Below are positions 13,501-28,500 of a DNA stretch of 64,000 nucleotides, in pieces. The stretch is from Acorus gramineus. Lineage: Eukaryota > Streptophyta > Magnoliopsida > Acorales > Acoraceae. The DNA lies in NCBI GenBank assembly GCA_030737835.1, contig CM060854.1, forward strand, positions 8,256,860 to 8,320,859. The letters run 5' to 3'. Position 1 is the first letter of the stretch. The number at the start of each line of letters is the position of its first letter. The notes below the pieces were generated by a model that ran no database searches, had not been told where the DNA came from, and was given only the letters and a program-made list of their open reading frames with translations. Both the position numbers and the translations under genes were made by a program.

Positions 13501-16500
13501 GAGAAACACATTGGCCAGGTGTACAAGAAAGAAAGACTGCAATGAAAGATAAACAGCTATAAACTCATCATATGTAAGAATATCAGAGAAAAGCATATTA
13601 TAACCAAACGTAGAAATCAAGACTCGGGATTTTGAACATTCAGGAAGTGGAGCCTGCCTTTTATACTATTTTTGGATTAGCGTGTTGCACAAAATAAACA
13701 CTATATGAAAGAAAGAAAAAAATAACATCACTGCCTCTAAAAATAAAAATATCTGACTTCAAGAACAAAAAGCAGTAAGAAAATCTGAGAAGAAAGCCAT
13801 GATTTAAAACATTAATAAATTTACAAGAAATACCTCGAACACTTATATACATAGCACGATGTGGAAGCTGATGAAGAGGGCACTGGAGGCAGAGAGTTTT
13901 ATCAGAACCACTAACATTCTTGAAGGTACCACTTGGACATTCCTACAAAAGCATGCCAAATTGAATTTAGTCCATTTGTAAATTTGTAGTTAAATTCATT
14001 ATGACCATTACACCATCAGAATCAACTCATACAAATTGTAAAAGTTGGAAAGTAGGAGCCACCAGGGCAGAATCATCCAAAGACAGGACAACCCAAGGTC
14101 AGATATTAGGACAGGAAAAAGGGTAGTTGAGCCGTATCCTAAGTAGATGAAAATTTTACATGCACTTAAGTGATACGACAAGATATAGTAATCTCCGCTG
14201 AAAAAAAAGAAGATTTACACAACAAATCTATATAGTCCAGACAGGGCATTCACAAGGAAAGAAATAAAGATGATAATGAAAATCCCAGTAAGACACATAT
14301 ATAATTATTATACTAGTAAATCAAATAACATCTTATGATACTAATATATACAAGAGAAACGACTTCAATATCTTTGAATGACAACATGGAATGATATGTG
14401 GACAAGGCCCAAGTTCACAAAGAAAGAGAAAATGACAACAAGCAGCACATTGTAATCCCTTTCTCTGACGTGTAATTTAAAAAATTAAAATTGCACATAC
14501 ATGTTAGTGATACACTTATCACTGACCTGAACCAATACAAGAAAATGTCCACTGAAAACTAAACAAAATTCAAATAAACACGAGAATGATATTGATACCT
14601 CACAAAAGATGCCATAGAGCCCTTTAGGGCAGTCTTTGCCTGTAATTGTTCCGTTCTCCCCAGAGAAACCCTGATCAATGCCCACTCCACCCCTATGATA
14701 AAAGTAGTATGGTAAATCCATGTAAAACTACAATTGAAAGTAATATAAGTAAAAAGATCATAAAATCACAAGGATACTTTTTTAAAATAAGATTGTGTCA
14801 CCAATTGCATTATACTGATAACCTAACGAACATAAGAATATGAAACTTCTAAAAATTAAGAAATCACAATTTAGGGGGGAGGACGTAAGGATGTTCCTAA
14901 TGCCTACACCCAAATTTACCACCCTCAATCCAATGAATCCCTCGTTTTATGATGATCCAAAGGAAGCAGATACACGGATCCATGGCTCCCTTCTAAAATC
15001 AAAATGAGAGTTCGACTTTTTCATCACTTTCTTCATGTTCTTCTCTATCCACTTTAAAATCATACTTCTTCCTGTCTCATTAAGTGAAATGGTGAATAAA
15101 AGCCATGTCTCTACAAAACCCACACTCTAAAACAATGGTGCTAACAAAAGAAATACTGACAAAAAATATTTCTGTATGTCACTGAGTATTCATAGTATTT
15201 TTTGAAGCACTACTCACTGGATCAAGGGCTTGAAACAGCTGCTACTGCAGCGTAAGGTGATCAAGTCAAAATCAGGAAAAAAGGGTACCAGAGGAGAAAA
15301 GTAGAGAAGGTGCAGCACTAGCTGGCAAAGAAAGAGGAAGATGATTATTGTACTTTGGGTGAATAATTGAAGGAGATTAATGAGATACTTAAAAGAAATT
15401 GAAGCAGGAAGACCAGTAAGGAGGAATAAGTCCAAAGGAGAACATACTCACTACTATAAATGGATAACCACTGAATTTCATGGATCAAGAATTCTTGGGT
15501 CAATTTGTTCACCGGTAAGAAGAAAATGTTCCCCTTTATATATGCATTTTCATTTTCAAATTATATACCTAACATTAATGCAGATATTTTTATATTCTCA
15601 AAAGAAAATGAAAGTAGAAATTTGTAAAGGAGAATAGAGAAAGAAAAGGGAAAATTTTCATAAACTTGCCCACTAATCCTACAGAAATATTTCATGGAAA
15701 TAAAGAGTAAGAAACATGTTTAACTAACCTTGAGTATATTCCTCCCTTTACATTGGCAACTGGAAGATATTCATCACCGGTGGGAATGTAAGCCCATTCA
15801 AAATGAATTCTTCCACCACCGCCTCCACCTCCACCATAAGAACCACCGAGTCCACCGACAGTTGACAGGACGGCTGAATCACCCAGAGTAAGTGAATTTA
15901 GAAACAAAAGAATTGTCCCACCAGATCCCCCACCAGACACTCCCCCACCAGACACTCCAACTGGAACATCATTAATCGGGTAGCCCATGTATTCAATGGT
16001 TTGTATAGAGTTTTCTCCATCTGCTTCAAGGAAACCATAGACCGACAAGCTTGACAATGAGTGGTCCATCGAACCCATTACTGTTGCAACCAACCAAGCC
16101 ACAAAAAAAGGGTCATTCAGCCAAGTTTAAAAAACAGAAAACATCAGCTCAAATCTATTACCAACACCAATAACAATAAGATGCTCTTTGTGAAAAAATC
16201 TGTGACTATTAAATAAACACCTACTTTACAGAAATATAAATGTGTATATAACCGGGCCTTTTCAAACTGGTGGGAAAAAAATATTTTGAAATAGTGTAGT
16301 ACAATCCAATGACAGTTTTCTTCCCTGTAAAAAGATACTCAACAGGGCACAATAAATGTTCAAAACAATGAATCATCATATTCAAAGTATCGTAAACTAC
16401 AGAGCACCATACGTGCAATGCACACCATGTACAAGTAACCATCTCATTAAGAACTTTTACAGAAGTCATTTTTTAATGTTTAACTTGCGTAGGGATGGAA

Positions 16501-19500
16501 AATATTTTCCTCGGGTGATTTGTTAATATGATAGGGACCTCTCCTACTTGTGTAGGAGGGGGGTTGCCCATATCAGAAGGTTCTAATGGTGCAGCACATT
16601 GCAAAGACATCTGAGCATTGCTCAAACAGATAGCTGGAGATTTGCAGTATCACCTACAGTTATGCTTCATTCTAAGGGGGCAACAAGGTCATCTAGAATC
16701 CAATGACTTACGTCAAATATGATGCTTATCACACATACAGAAAAGTTAAGACATTGTAATTTTTTAATCATAATTTTTTTCTAGTATATGCAATAGTGCA
16801 TATCTAATCTAAAATATTGAAACAACAATATCAGTCATTTTGACCAGAGGCATGCCCTGCACTACTAAAACATTTTTTTTGTTGACGAGAAATCCCAACA
16901 TTAGTTGGGAAAACTCCGGATGCAGGCAATCACATACAAACCATGTACATGAAATAAGCTGGGGGGCATTCAAACTCAACAACTATGGGGACCAAATCCA
17001 TGTCTCAAGCCAAAGAGAGCTGATTAGATAGGAGAAAAAACATGTAACAATCATCACTTTATGCCATACCTATAATACCACCACCAGCTGTTGAACCAGC
17101 TAAGCTATCATTTCCACTGCCGCTACCAAGCTCGCAAGGCATATAAGGATTTCCATAAGCTATCCCTCCATCAACAAAACTACCATTATGATAGCCATTC
17201 CCACCTCTACCACCATGGCCCCCACCGCCACCAAGACCATCACTTGAAACCATTCCTCTACCAACCCCACCTCTGCAACCTGCATAAACCGCCACAAAAA
17301 AATTGTGATTTAGAATATTTTCTAACCAGAAAACATTATAGTCTATTCATCAAACAGCTGATATCATGAACACATGACGAAGCGGTCAACATTTGAATGG
17401 AATTTTGAACTCATATGAAATATACCCAATCCAGAGGCACTTATAGTTCCTGTAGGGTGGACAACAACAGTTCTGGTTCTATGAAAATGAACAACAGTTC
17501 CATGTATGAGGCCTTTGACAGCAATGTCTTCAACACGACAGATCTGCAGAAAAAGAATACTAACACTCTGAATCATAATTTTGCTTTTTTTTTTTCTCTC
17601 TTTAATTATGCTTTTGTTTTCCGACTTTCTACCATGACAATTAATAAAATCGTGGTAGATGGTCTACATTTCTTCAGAACAAAAAAAAACTGTGAATCAT
17701 AGTATATTAAAAGGGAAAAAAATGGAAATTTAACATTGAGCTTAAATTTACAAGAATTACCTGAAGAGTGAATGATAAGGAGGAGTTCACATTACAGTCT
17801 TCTGGAGGATGAAGTAGCTCCATCGGACACTCTTGGAATTCACAATAGAGCCTTGGAGCCCTGAATCAAGTATCACCCGAAGATATAAGAACAAAATCAT
17901 GCAAAGATTGCAGTTCAGATGGTTGATTTAATAAACTCACATGTCATCATCAGTAGCATTTATCAAAGGACCCCTTAGAACAGACCCAGATCCAACCTGA
18001 AAAAAAATAAAACAAGTCAGAATAAGAAACAATAAGAGGGCCAAAAGAATTAAAATAAATGGGAACAATTAAAAATCTGTATATAGCAGATAAAAATAAA
18101 AGTATTAGACCAATGAGCCCCAATAAGAAATAACATCACGCAATGTTCATCTGATATAATCAAATAGCAGTTAATAATAAAAGGACCAAGATGGAATTTG
18201 TATGTATCAACTACAACTCTACAACTCTAGAAGCACATTCGATGTCTCTATCGTCAATGATATAAAATCACAAATGTCTGTACATAAGAAAATTGATATG
18301 AGTGAATCATAATGTGCTTCATGAAGAAAGGAGTCTAAATAAGAGTAGTTGTTTTATTGTCTACTTGGATATTGCTAAATAACAGAATTTTTCTAAATCT
18401 AAGATATCTCCATGGCAACTACTCCCTCTGTTCCCACTAAGACTGGCCTCTTTGGGGGAAAAAAAGGACATACTAAGCAATAGAATTTTGCACCACCATC
18501 TCACTCGTTCAAAATGTTTTTTTTTTTCCAACCTTGCCCCTATTCAATACTCCACCCAAAAAAATGCAAGTAATGCAACCTTTCCACAAAGATCAAGATT
18601 ATAAAAAATTGATAAAGCAGGAATTGAATATCCTAAGTGAACAAATATTTGGGAAAATGAAAGGCAAACATCCAATTTCTGTTGGACAGAATCAGTAACA
18701 ATTTATGAAATTGTTTTGTTGCCTTTATTTCTTCAAACATACCCTCAATAACCATTGATAGACACAATTAATAACAGAGTTGTTTTAGTAGTGGAGACAA
18801 TATATCTTGACATAACATCCTGCTCGTCAGAAGATCTATATTGGCCTATAAATGATACTTCACAAGAGTAAATTGGCAGCTCACCAAAAATGCAGTATCT
18901 GTTGATTACACCAGATCAAAAACTGTGTTGGCCATTTTGGTATTTTTCAAATCAACTATTTTGTACAACTAATGTATCTGTTGTCAATTGTAACAAGCTT
19001 TTGATAAAAATAAAAACAAAAAACAAAAATCCAGAGCCTTTTTTTACCCAAAATAAATCTACATGGTCCCAAATAGTTTTAAAATCATTTTATCAGTTCT
19101 GTCAATTTGATTATTTTTTCATAGTTACACCACATATAATAGATCAAAGGACCACTTGCTGCCTCGTTCCAAAATGCAAACAATATCAGTTGTGTATTGA
19201 ATGGAATGCAAAAGCTTTCAATGGTTATTAAACAACTACTAATAAAACAACTACTAATAACATTTTAATGCAATTTATACTTAATTCATCCAAACTATTG
19301 CATGTTATCTAGTTGTAAAAGTTAAGAGAAAGAGTAATCTATTGCACCCAACAACATTAAGAGAAAGAGTAATCTATAGAAAGCAATGTGTTATGAAACG
19401 TTCAGAAATCAGGGAATAAAAAAAAGTTGGTTTGTAAATTTGTCTGAAAACAAACCCTTCTATATAGTTCATGAGTGTTTCCAATAACAAGAGTACAGAA

Positions 19501-22500
19501 ACAAAGAAAAATTATAATATTCCAACTCACAAGAACACTGTAAAACAGTGACAAAATCAAACGCTGTGCTTCGATCAAATTCCCTGTTCCAGACAAATTG
19601 AGCAGGCCTTGTCCATGAACTCCCAAATTTGCATTAGAATGTATTACGGATGATTCCTAACACAAATACATATATCAATATTTTAAAGGATTTATCACAA
19701 AAGAAAATGTTGAAAAGAAATCATCTAGATTAAAAAGGGGCAAACCTTGAGAACGATTAGATTGCTGGCCTCTAGCAAGGAAGTTCCAACAGATGAATCT
19801 CCTCCACCATCTATGAGCATTTTGGAATTCCACATCAAGAGCAATTTAACAGACATTCGCAAGGCTCCAGATACCTAAACTTGATAGAAAAGAGTGAGAA
19901 AAAGCTTCCAACCTATTACACGTGACAAAATTTCAGACGATAAGAAACGATAGCACTATATTAAGTGATTAAACACCAACAATAAGCAGGCCTATAGATT
20001 AACTAATTATTTTAAGAAATTGGATGACAAAAACTGAGAGCTTAAGTATTTTTCTTTTGGTTTTTTTAAGCAAGTATTTTCTGGAATTATTGAATGATAG
20101 ATAATAACTGACCAACAAAACACAAAATCAGGAGCACTGGAACAATTTTTTATACCAACAAAAAACCCATAAAATATAGTTATTTTATACAAGTCAATCA
20201 TATTAATTTTTTTGCCTTATCTTTCCTAAATGTTGAATCAGTGCAAGATTTTTTATCAATCATGGATACAATTCTGTCATTAAGTTGATAATGCTCAACA
20301 ATGTGACTACTAGTGTATTAAGTGTGCATTTTTTTAAAAGTTCCATGCCAATTCTTTTACTAAATACAACAAATGTAACTCCCAGAACTTAATCTTAATA
20401 CAACATGTCAACAATAAATAAACAAACATTTATCCCAAAAATTTAGGGTTGGGTAAATAAATTCTTTCTCTAAATAACACCATTCAATAAATGTACAGTC
20501 AACATGTCATTTTTCATTATCGTAGTCCAAGTTTGTTTTGGCTCAACCATTTTCTAAGAACTCTTCACCGAGGACCAAATCATTCCTAATTTGTGCATCC
20601 ATTGGTATCCATTGCACATATATGTTGATGAAAATAATGGATTTATTTTGATGAAGACAATGATAGATGATGGAAGATAATGGATTTAGCCATCTGTGGC
20701 TTGGACTTTGGTTCCTCGTTCTGGATACTCCATACATTCCTTTTATAGGAAGCTCAACATGGATCCTCACCCAAACCTCCCCACATCCCGCTTCAAGTGT
20801 CTTATTTGGGATTCCCAAACCCCTTTGAAGATTCAAAGTTTTTTGTCATTGCTCTCTATTGACAAAATTCTAACCAAATTTAATCGAGCAAAATGGTGAC
20901 GATGGCAACGTAACTTGTGAATTTTGTGGTTCAGCGGTGGAAACAAGAGATCATTTTTTTTTCCGAATGCTTCTTTAGTGCAAAGATTTGGGAGGCGGGC
21001 AAGGCTCTTGGCTCTTCTCGTTCTTTTAATGATCTTGAGGGTACGTGGGTGTAGGAAAAGACGCAAATGAGATGATCAAAGCACTTTAGCCAGGTTTCAA
21101 TGGTTAGTCCCACCAGCGGTATGCTGGAGTATTTGGCTCCCACGCAATGTGTGTTTTCCAACATAAGAGAATTTATTGGGAAAACACATGGGTATCTCCT
21201 CTATTCTTAGAGAGTGGGTCGCTATTATTTTGGAAGAGGGAACTCAATCTCCAATTATAGGGAATCGTTGGTTCAGGAGGTGAAGATCAGGGCCTATATT
21301 GTTAGAGTCTCCCTCATTTTATTACTTGTTTTTTGTTTTCCCTTCTCCTTTCTATCACATCAAATGTAAGGAGATGATCCCTCATCTCTTTCTAATCGAG
21401 TGTATCTTTTTAAATAAGATTCTCCTACCTTTCCGAAAGAAAAAAAAAAAGGCAATGATGATGGAGATGAGAAGGTGGATACTTGAGAGGGAAATTCGAG
21501 TATATGCCTTCATCACTTGATACCAGTGATGTTTCATACCAATGCGTAAAAATTAAAGTGGATGCACTTCTAGTAGCATGCTACAGGACCTCCCTCTCTT
21601 CCAATATTAATACACTAAAAATGCTAATTTGAAGCCCTCAACTAATTGATTTTATTAATAATGAAGAAGATGCATTCTCATACTTATGAAGTCATGTTTA
21701 ATGTCTTTTCTTTCGTATTGTACAATTAATACTTTATTCATTATCTATTCCTAATTTTCTACACATAATGCTCATTTTCTCTAAATTGTTTAAAAAGAAT
21801 CAATGCACACTGCAAGTACCTTGAGGCCAGACCGCATATGCAGTCCACACAATATTGTTAAAATATGGAAGGGATAGAGGGTAAAATATTGTGGTGCCCT
21901 TGGAGGAAGAAACATTGGTGAGGATGGAAATGATGGAAGTTTAGGCCCTTGCTGGCCCACTTCTGAATGTCAATATAAATCATTCAAGGCCAGATGAAGT
22001 GTTTTTTTTTTTTTAAATTCAACTGTAGGAAATTCTACACCTTCATTCATACAAAAAGGTACAATTCCCAATGTCACCGGCCAAACCTGAGAAAGAAAAT
22101 AAAAAATTAAACAAAACAATATAGGTGGGTAGAGAAGGGTAAAAGATTAAAAAAAAATAAGGATTATCAAAGATGAGTCATATAGCAGATGAAGCATCAC
22201 AGGATAAACCGATCTATCTCCACTCCCACCCACTCGAGGCTCTGACCAATCACGGCTAATTGGAAATTGGCCATATGGAATGTTATGGAAAGAATGGAAA
22301 GGTCTGAATGTTGCTTTACAGTCCTCGTATAAATCCTTAGACGTGGATTCTTCAGTGGACCCTGGCTCACTGGCTGGTCCAGATGTAAAACTTGCTCAAC
22401 AAATAGTGGGGAGATAGAACCAAAGGTAGGTGGACCTTTTTTTCTAGAAGATAAGGCATTATATCATTATTTAATAAACAAATCCCCCCCGCACAATGAG

Positions 22501-25500
22501 ATGAGGGATCTCCAATACAATGAAGAAAATAAAAAGAAAAAGCACAAAAAAAGCACATTTGCCAATCTCATCCCATTAATATTAACCAAAGACTTGGCAT
22601 TTTACTGAAACCCTCCACCCACAACATACCCTATATTCTCGACCCGCAATATGTATTTTCCTCAATCCTTGAAATGGTAAATAATGCATGCCCATGTGTT
22701 CTTCCAATATGCTCTACTATTTTGGAAAAATTCTCCCATGCATTTGCTCCCTCACTTCATGTGGACTTTGTGCCTCAATAAAATATATTAACAAAAGCTA
22801 ATAGGGATGTTTGGACTCCGCTGATTCTATTACATGTAAATTGTTTGAGGTTGAAACTGAAGATGCTGATCACCTTTTCACAAATTGCACCTTCAGCAGA
22901 GACATTCAGGATACATTGTGTAGGGCATGGAACAAATCAACCTCCTCCAACCACATATACAGGATGCTGATCTATTTTAAAAGACTGAGAATGAAGGGGG
23001 ATAAAATCAAGGAAAGTTGCCTGAAAGTTACAGCCCGTCTGCTAGGCTATTTAGCTAATCCACAATGAGAAAACCATGAAGAACAGGCCTTGTTTTGTTG
23101 GGAAAAAGAATTGCTGCTCTGTCAGTTTGTTATAAAATTGAGGACTCATTTATTGAGTAGATGAGGGTTCTTTCATTGTGAAGTGAGGAGTCAAATGTAG
23201 TTTCCTTGTATTTCTGTGGGACATACTTCTGTCCTGCTTTCCTTTTACTTGTCCTCATCTAAGTATCATGCATGCTCTACATAATTTACCTCACTGTTTA
23301 CCAGTTTTAATAAACAACCTGGTCAATTCTACATTTCATCAAAAAAAAAAAGTAGAACAAGGAGATAGGGAAAGCCAAGGATAAAGAGAAATATATTAAA
23401 ATAAGGCTATCACAATACCACCATAAAGCATAATTGTAATAATTAACATTTAAATGGGAAAGCCACCAGAGTATCAGGATAACTTGTTTAACAAAGAAAC
23501 ATGTTACAAAAGGTTAAGTAAGAATAACAATTTCAAGATTGGTTGGTGCTAGACAGTGCACAAGTTTATTGCTATGAACCATAAGTCAACTAGGATCCAC
23601 ATGATGCAAGATCTAACCTTGATAAGAGAGTCACTAACAAGAAGCTCCTCAGCCATAAGTTCAAACTCCGACGAGGGATAATGTGATAGTCCAAAAGTCA
23701 ATACTCCATTACACAATATACTAAGTTGCCCTTGTACCTGTTGGAGCAGATAATTTTAAAAATTTTAGGTAATTGTCAACTATAACATGTTAATGAAGGA
23801 AAGGATGTCAAACAAGCCATCAGAAATTCATACTCCATCAAGTAACACTCAACACATTTACAAGACAGGCAAAAAAAATTAATCCTCGTTAAGATCTACA
23901 ATTCGTAAAATAATGACTTGACTGTCACCAATTTATTTTTCCGCCATCCTAATAATTAATGAACAGATGCTTGTATGCAATCAACACATTGGCACAGATA
24001 TCCGTTCTGGAAACCTGGGAAAAGGATACTTATACCCAACACTTCCGGAATTCAGAATTATTTCAAATTTTAGTATATCATATACTGTGCCAATCATGCA
24101 CATTGCTATAGCAAACAAAGTTATAATAATCTTTGACATCTTCGAGAGAAAAAAAAAATCAAAGGCCTACAACAATATGCACAAAAGTGTGCATAATGCA
24201 CATTAAATTGCACTGTGTAACAGAAAGTATTTTACTATGTACTTATGAAATCATTATCAAATCCATGTACACTATTTTCATGTGATCTTTCCACATATTG
24301 TATGCTTGTTTATCTCCATTCCCAATTTCCAATATGAGAGAAACACAAGTGGAATTCATAGTCAAACCAATAAAATTCTCACAAGACTACTAGGATCGAA
24401 GGAAAGGGATGTTTTGGGGTAGAACATTCAGGGGCAGCAACACAAATTTACATTTCACCCACTGATTCCAAATAGGGACTAAAATTTTGTTCCCTTTTTT
24501 AATAGCAAATAGACGATACTACTACCATTTTATTCACTCAAATCGAAGTACAAGGTCCAAATGGGGGTGAGGGGGCATAGAAGTGTTAAGTAACCAAAAA
24601 GAGCAAACTGGCTTCGATCCTACTAGGTCAAATACCAACGTCAGATAGCATGACCCTACATCTCAATGTGAATATTGCTACCTCTGAATTCAATCCTTTT
24701 TGCACCTGCAACGCCCAAACCCCAGTCCTTGATACATCGCTCATAACCATTTCCCAAATATTCTCCACATAAGCCCCGGAGCTTTTGAATACAGCAAAGT
24801 TTCTAGTCCACGATATTGCTGAGCGATTGAGATATTTTCGTGACCGTTCGATTGAAAATTTTTAGCGAAAACCCTACCATTCCCTTTTTCCCTTAGCCTT
24901 CATCCCGCTCCCCACATTTCCTCCACCTTATCGAAATTTAAGGTGAGGTCCGTTACTGAACCTAGGATGCTCCACATTTGCATAGCTATAGGGCACAGGA
25001 AAAACAAGTGCTCCGCCGTTTCCGGTGCTGAGTTACACAAGGAATAGGAGATTGAGTCTCCTGGTTGCCATTTGGATTGAAATGATTTTGTAAGGATGTG
25101 CCCTGGTACACAAGCCACATGAAACAGTTGATTTTTAATGGTATTTTTGGCCCCCAAACCTCTTTATATTTCTTCATCCCTTGCACCTGGGGAATGTCAC
25201 CTCCACCAGTCGTAGCATTCTTTGACTGTGAATTCCTTGCTCAGACAGGGATGCCAAAGAACCCAGTCGGGCTTCTCTGACTTGATGCTTGTGCTGAGAA
25301 GGAGAGCTGGCATAAGCACGAGTTGGTTCGCCTCTTCGTTGAGCAGGTTCCTACACAAGTTGAAGTCCCAGGTCCTTGCATCAGCGCCAAAATTGCACTA
25401 CCCAACCTTCCTTTCTCATGACCAGGGCAAAAAAAAGGCTTGGGAATGAGTCGCATGGAAGCAGATCATCAGACCACCAATCCTGCCAGTACCGAACCAT

Positions 25501-28500
25501 GCCACCTTTGCTGATCTTCCAGGAATGGCTCGCTCAAAATTCTATTCCCAGGCTGAGCATGCCTCTGAAGATGTTGGAGGCCCAAGGGGAGCAATCTGGG
25601 AAGAAGGCACCAGTGGTGCTTCCCTCTCCGTATCTGTCTTTGAATACCCTCTGGCCGTGAGAAAATTTTTGGTTTTCATATTCCTCAGGCCACCAACAAT
25701 CTAGTAATTTGGCTTTCATGTTATGTTTGTGGTAATTGTAAAAGCTTCATTAGTTTTAAAAGATGCCCCTCAAAGAAAAAAACGAAGTTGAGGACCCAGA
25801 AGATAAAAGTTTTGCGCTTCATTATTTTTGGGCTTCAAAGAAAATCAGAAGACGAGGACCCCTCAAAAGAAAAGCTTCATTATTTTTGTGCTTCCCTCTC
25901 CTTAGAAACCAAAGATTAAATAAAAGAATAAAAATAGAAACAATGGAAAGGGAGTACAAATCTAACAAACGAATACAAGGACCCGGAAGACCATGGAGCT
26001 AGGCCTTCCAAATCCTCCATGATCAAAATCTATTGCCCTCTCCCAATAAGGGTGCACTCCCAAGCCCAAGTCCGCCTTGAGAGCTTCCAAAATATTCTCA
26101 ACACTTGGAAAATTGCTTCATTTCGTGCTCTCCATAAACACGAACACACTGCATGGAAAAGGATTCCAATAGATTTCGCATCCTTGCTTCTATCCCTTTT
26201 CTTTTTTCTTTTTTCTTTTCTTTTTTCCCCTTTTTTTTAAATGAAAGGAAATTTTGAACCATGGACCATTTCTCGATTCTATCCCCTTTCTTAATTCCTC
26301 TACGGAAGAAATCCCACATGCCCTCAACATTCTTTTTTCATATTATTAATAAAAAAAATATTCCTTTCAAGTCCAATTATTCCTCTTATATTAGTTCTTA
26401 TTTCAAGTTCGGCCCTTTGAGCAACCTAATTGGAAATTTTTTTAACAGTCAATTTCCAGCAATACTTGTCCCATGATATTGTTTGAATGTTCTATCTAAT
26501 GTATCATTGTTTAATTGAGAAAAATGTTCTTGTTAGAAAAAAAGAAAAAAAAGTTCCTGTGAATATATCATAGCTACAAGCAATAAATGCAACCTATTGT
26601 GAACTATAAAGTAGATACATCTAGAAATAACATAGTGTGAACCAATAACCATAGCCAAAGGCAAAAGACAAAAGACAATTATGAATTGATGATACTGGCT
26701 TTACCTGCACTCGACTCCAGAGCAAAGGAACAACAACTTTGGCCCAATTCTGGACGTAAACATTTGTCCATACCGGAGGATTAGGAAACTCTAAAAGCAC
26801 TGTGTCTGTCTGAGTTGACATATTGTGATTATCCACAAAAAGACTATGGGGAACATGATCATAAAAAGTCCCCGCAGCACCTGAATTCTCTGGGCAGCCA
26901 TAACTCCTACCTCCTGAATCAATAATTATTATCAATCCACCAGGTGTTAACTAACAACTAGGTTGTAGAAAACTAACATGTAAATGAAAGTGATGAAAGA
27001 GAAAACAAAAAAAACTATGACATTCACAAGTTCACCTAACAGACAAATCGTCATGCCATTTATCAGATAAATTTGACAACAAGAAATTCCTGATTCTACA
27101 AAGGCATTGTAGTGAACAATATACATATGGTGCAAAAAACAAAATCACTGCACAACATCAGTTGTCAGCCAAAGCAAAAGCATTTTAATAGAAGGATAAT
27201 GTTGCTCTTCAAACAGCCCTCATACTGTAAAAAAATGGAAAATTTGTCTCTATATCTCAAAACCCATATAATTGAATGTATACACTCTTAAAACTCAAAA
27301 TTATATATAATCTGCATATTTTTTGAAATCCTTAGAATTATTACCCTCAAATTAAATGTAAGTGAAACATGTTAAGTGAAAAACTTTCACAAATCTGTAT
27401 TCTGAACTGCTAAATGAGTTGAGAATGAAATTTTTATCCTTACATTTAAAAAATTACCATAATACGCATGTATTATAACAAGAGAAGTATGCATTCTTCT
27501 TCTCCTTCACATTTGTTCAGTAGATATTAGTAATTGTTCTTCAGTCGGATGGGTTTATGCTTAATGGGTGGGAGGGAGGACAAACAACTTGATAGAATGA
27601 GGTATAAACCTGTTATTTTCCATTATAAAAGCATCCAAACTTGATAAAATGAGGGTTTATGCTTAATGTGTTGGAAGTTGTCACCTCGCTTCAGATTCTC
27701 CATGCACACATCCCCCCCCCAAGACATTCCCACTATTACGCACGAGTGCCTTTTATTTTAAGATAGCATATGAGAAATCTTTTAAGAGAAAGAAGCTCCT
27801 TAACAAAGGAAACAAAGGATCTACATACAAAGGTTTAATAGAAAATTAAAGAACAAAGGGAACCCTTCACCCCTGGAGTGTTATCTTCCAAACTATAGGT
27901 TACCCGTGATAGTCAAAAGAGTGTCCGCTCCGAAAATCAGTCACCCAATCTCAGAGATGCGAAGAAATGGCAGCCATGTGTTTCGATGTAGAACCTTTTG
28001 TGTTAAAAATGCATTCGACGAGTGCCTTATTAGGGGTGCGCTAACACATCGAAGATTTGTTGCTTCATATGGTTGTTTATGCTAGAAATGGACGGATGAT
28101 GGTGAAGGGATATGCAAGTTTTTGTAAGGGGCAAGAAAACAAGAAATCACCTCTTCTTCGGGTGCCCTTTTAGTGCTCAAATTTAGGAGGAGGGGGGGTT
28201 GCTTTGGGTCCCACTGCTCTTTTTGGGGACCTTGTTGGTATGTGGAGATGGTTCGGGAAGAGATGCAAGAGAAACTATCGTAGTAACCTTGCAAACTTCC
28301 AGTGGTTAGTTCCCCATGCAGTGTGTTGGAGCATATGGATCACGTGCAGCAAACGCATTTTTTCAACACAAGAAATTTTACATAGAGAAAACATGGATGG
28401 CAATAAATTATCTCCTTAAGTTTAGGTCATCACTCCATTAAGAGTGAAGACGCCTTCTACCATCATGGATAACTTATGGTGAGAAATGTAAGAGATTAGG

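Noticed and set aside
17091..17369. Plus-strand frame rich in His and Tyr
   Set aside because: It is the antisense of exon 10 of the glycine-rich gene. The composition comes from reading Gly codons backwards.
24900..25186. Cys-rich frames as a host gene
   Set aside because: They match the zinc-binding region of LINE reverse transcriptase and are frameshifted relative to each other.
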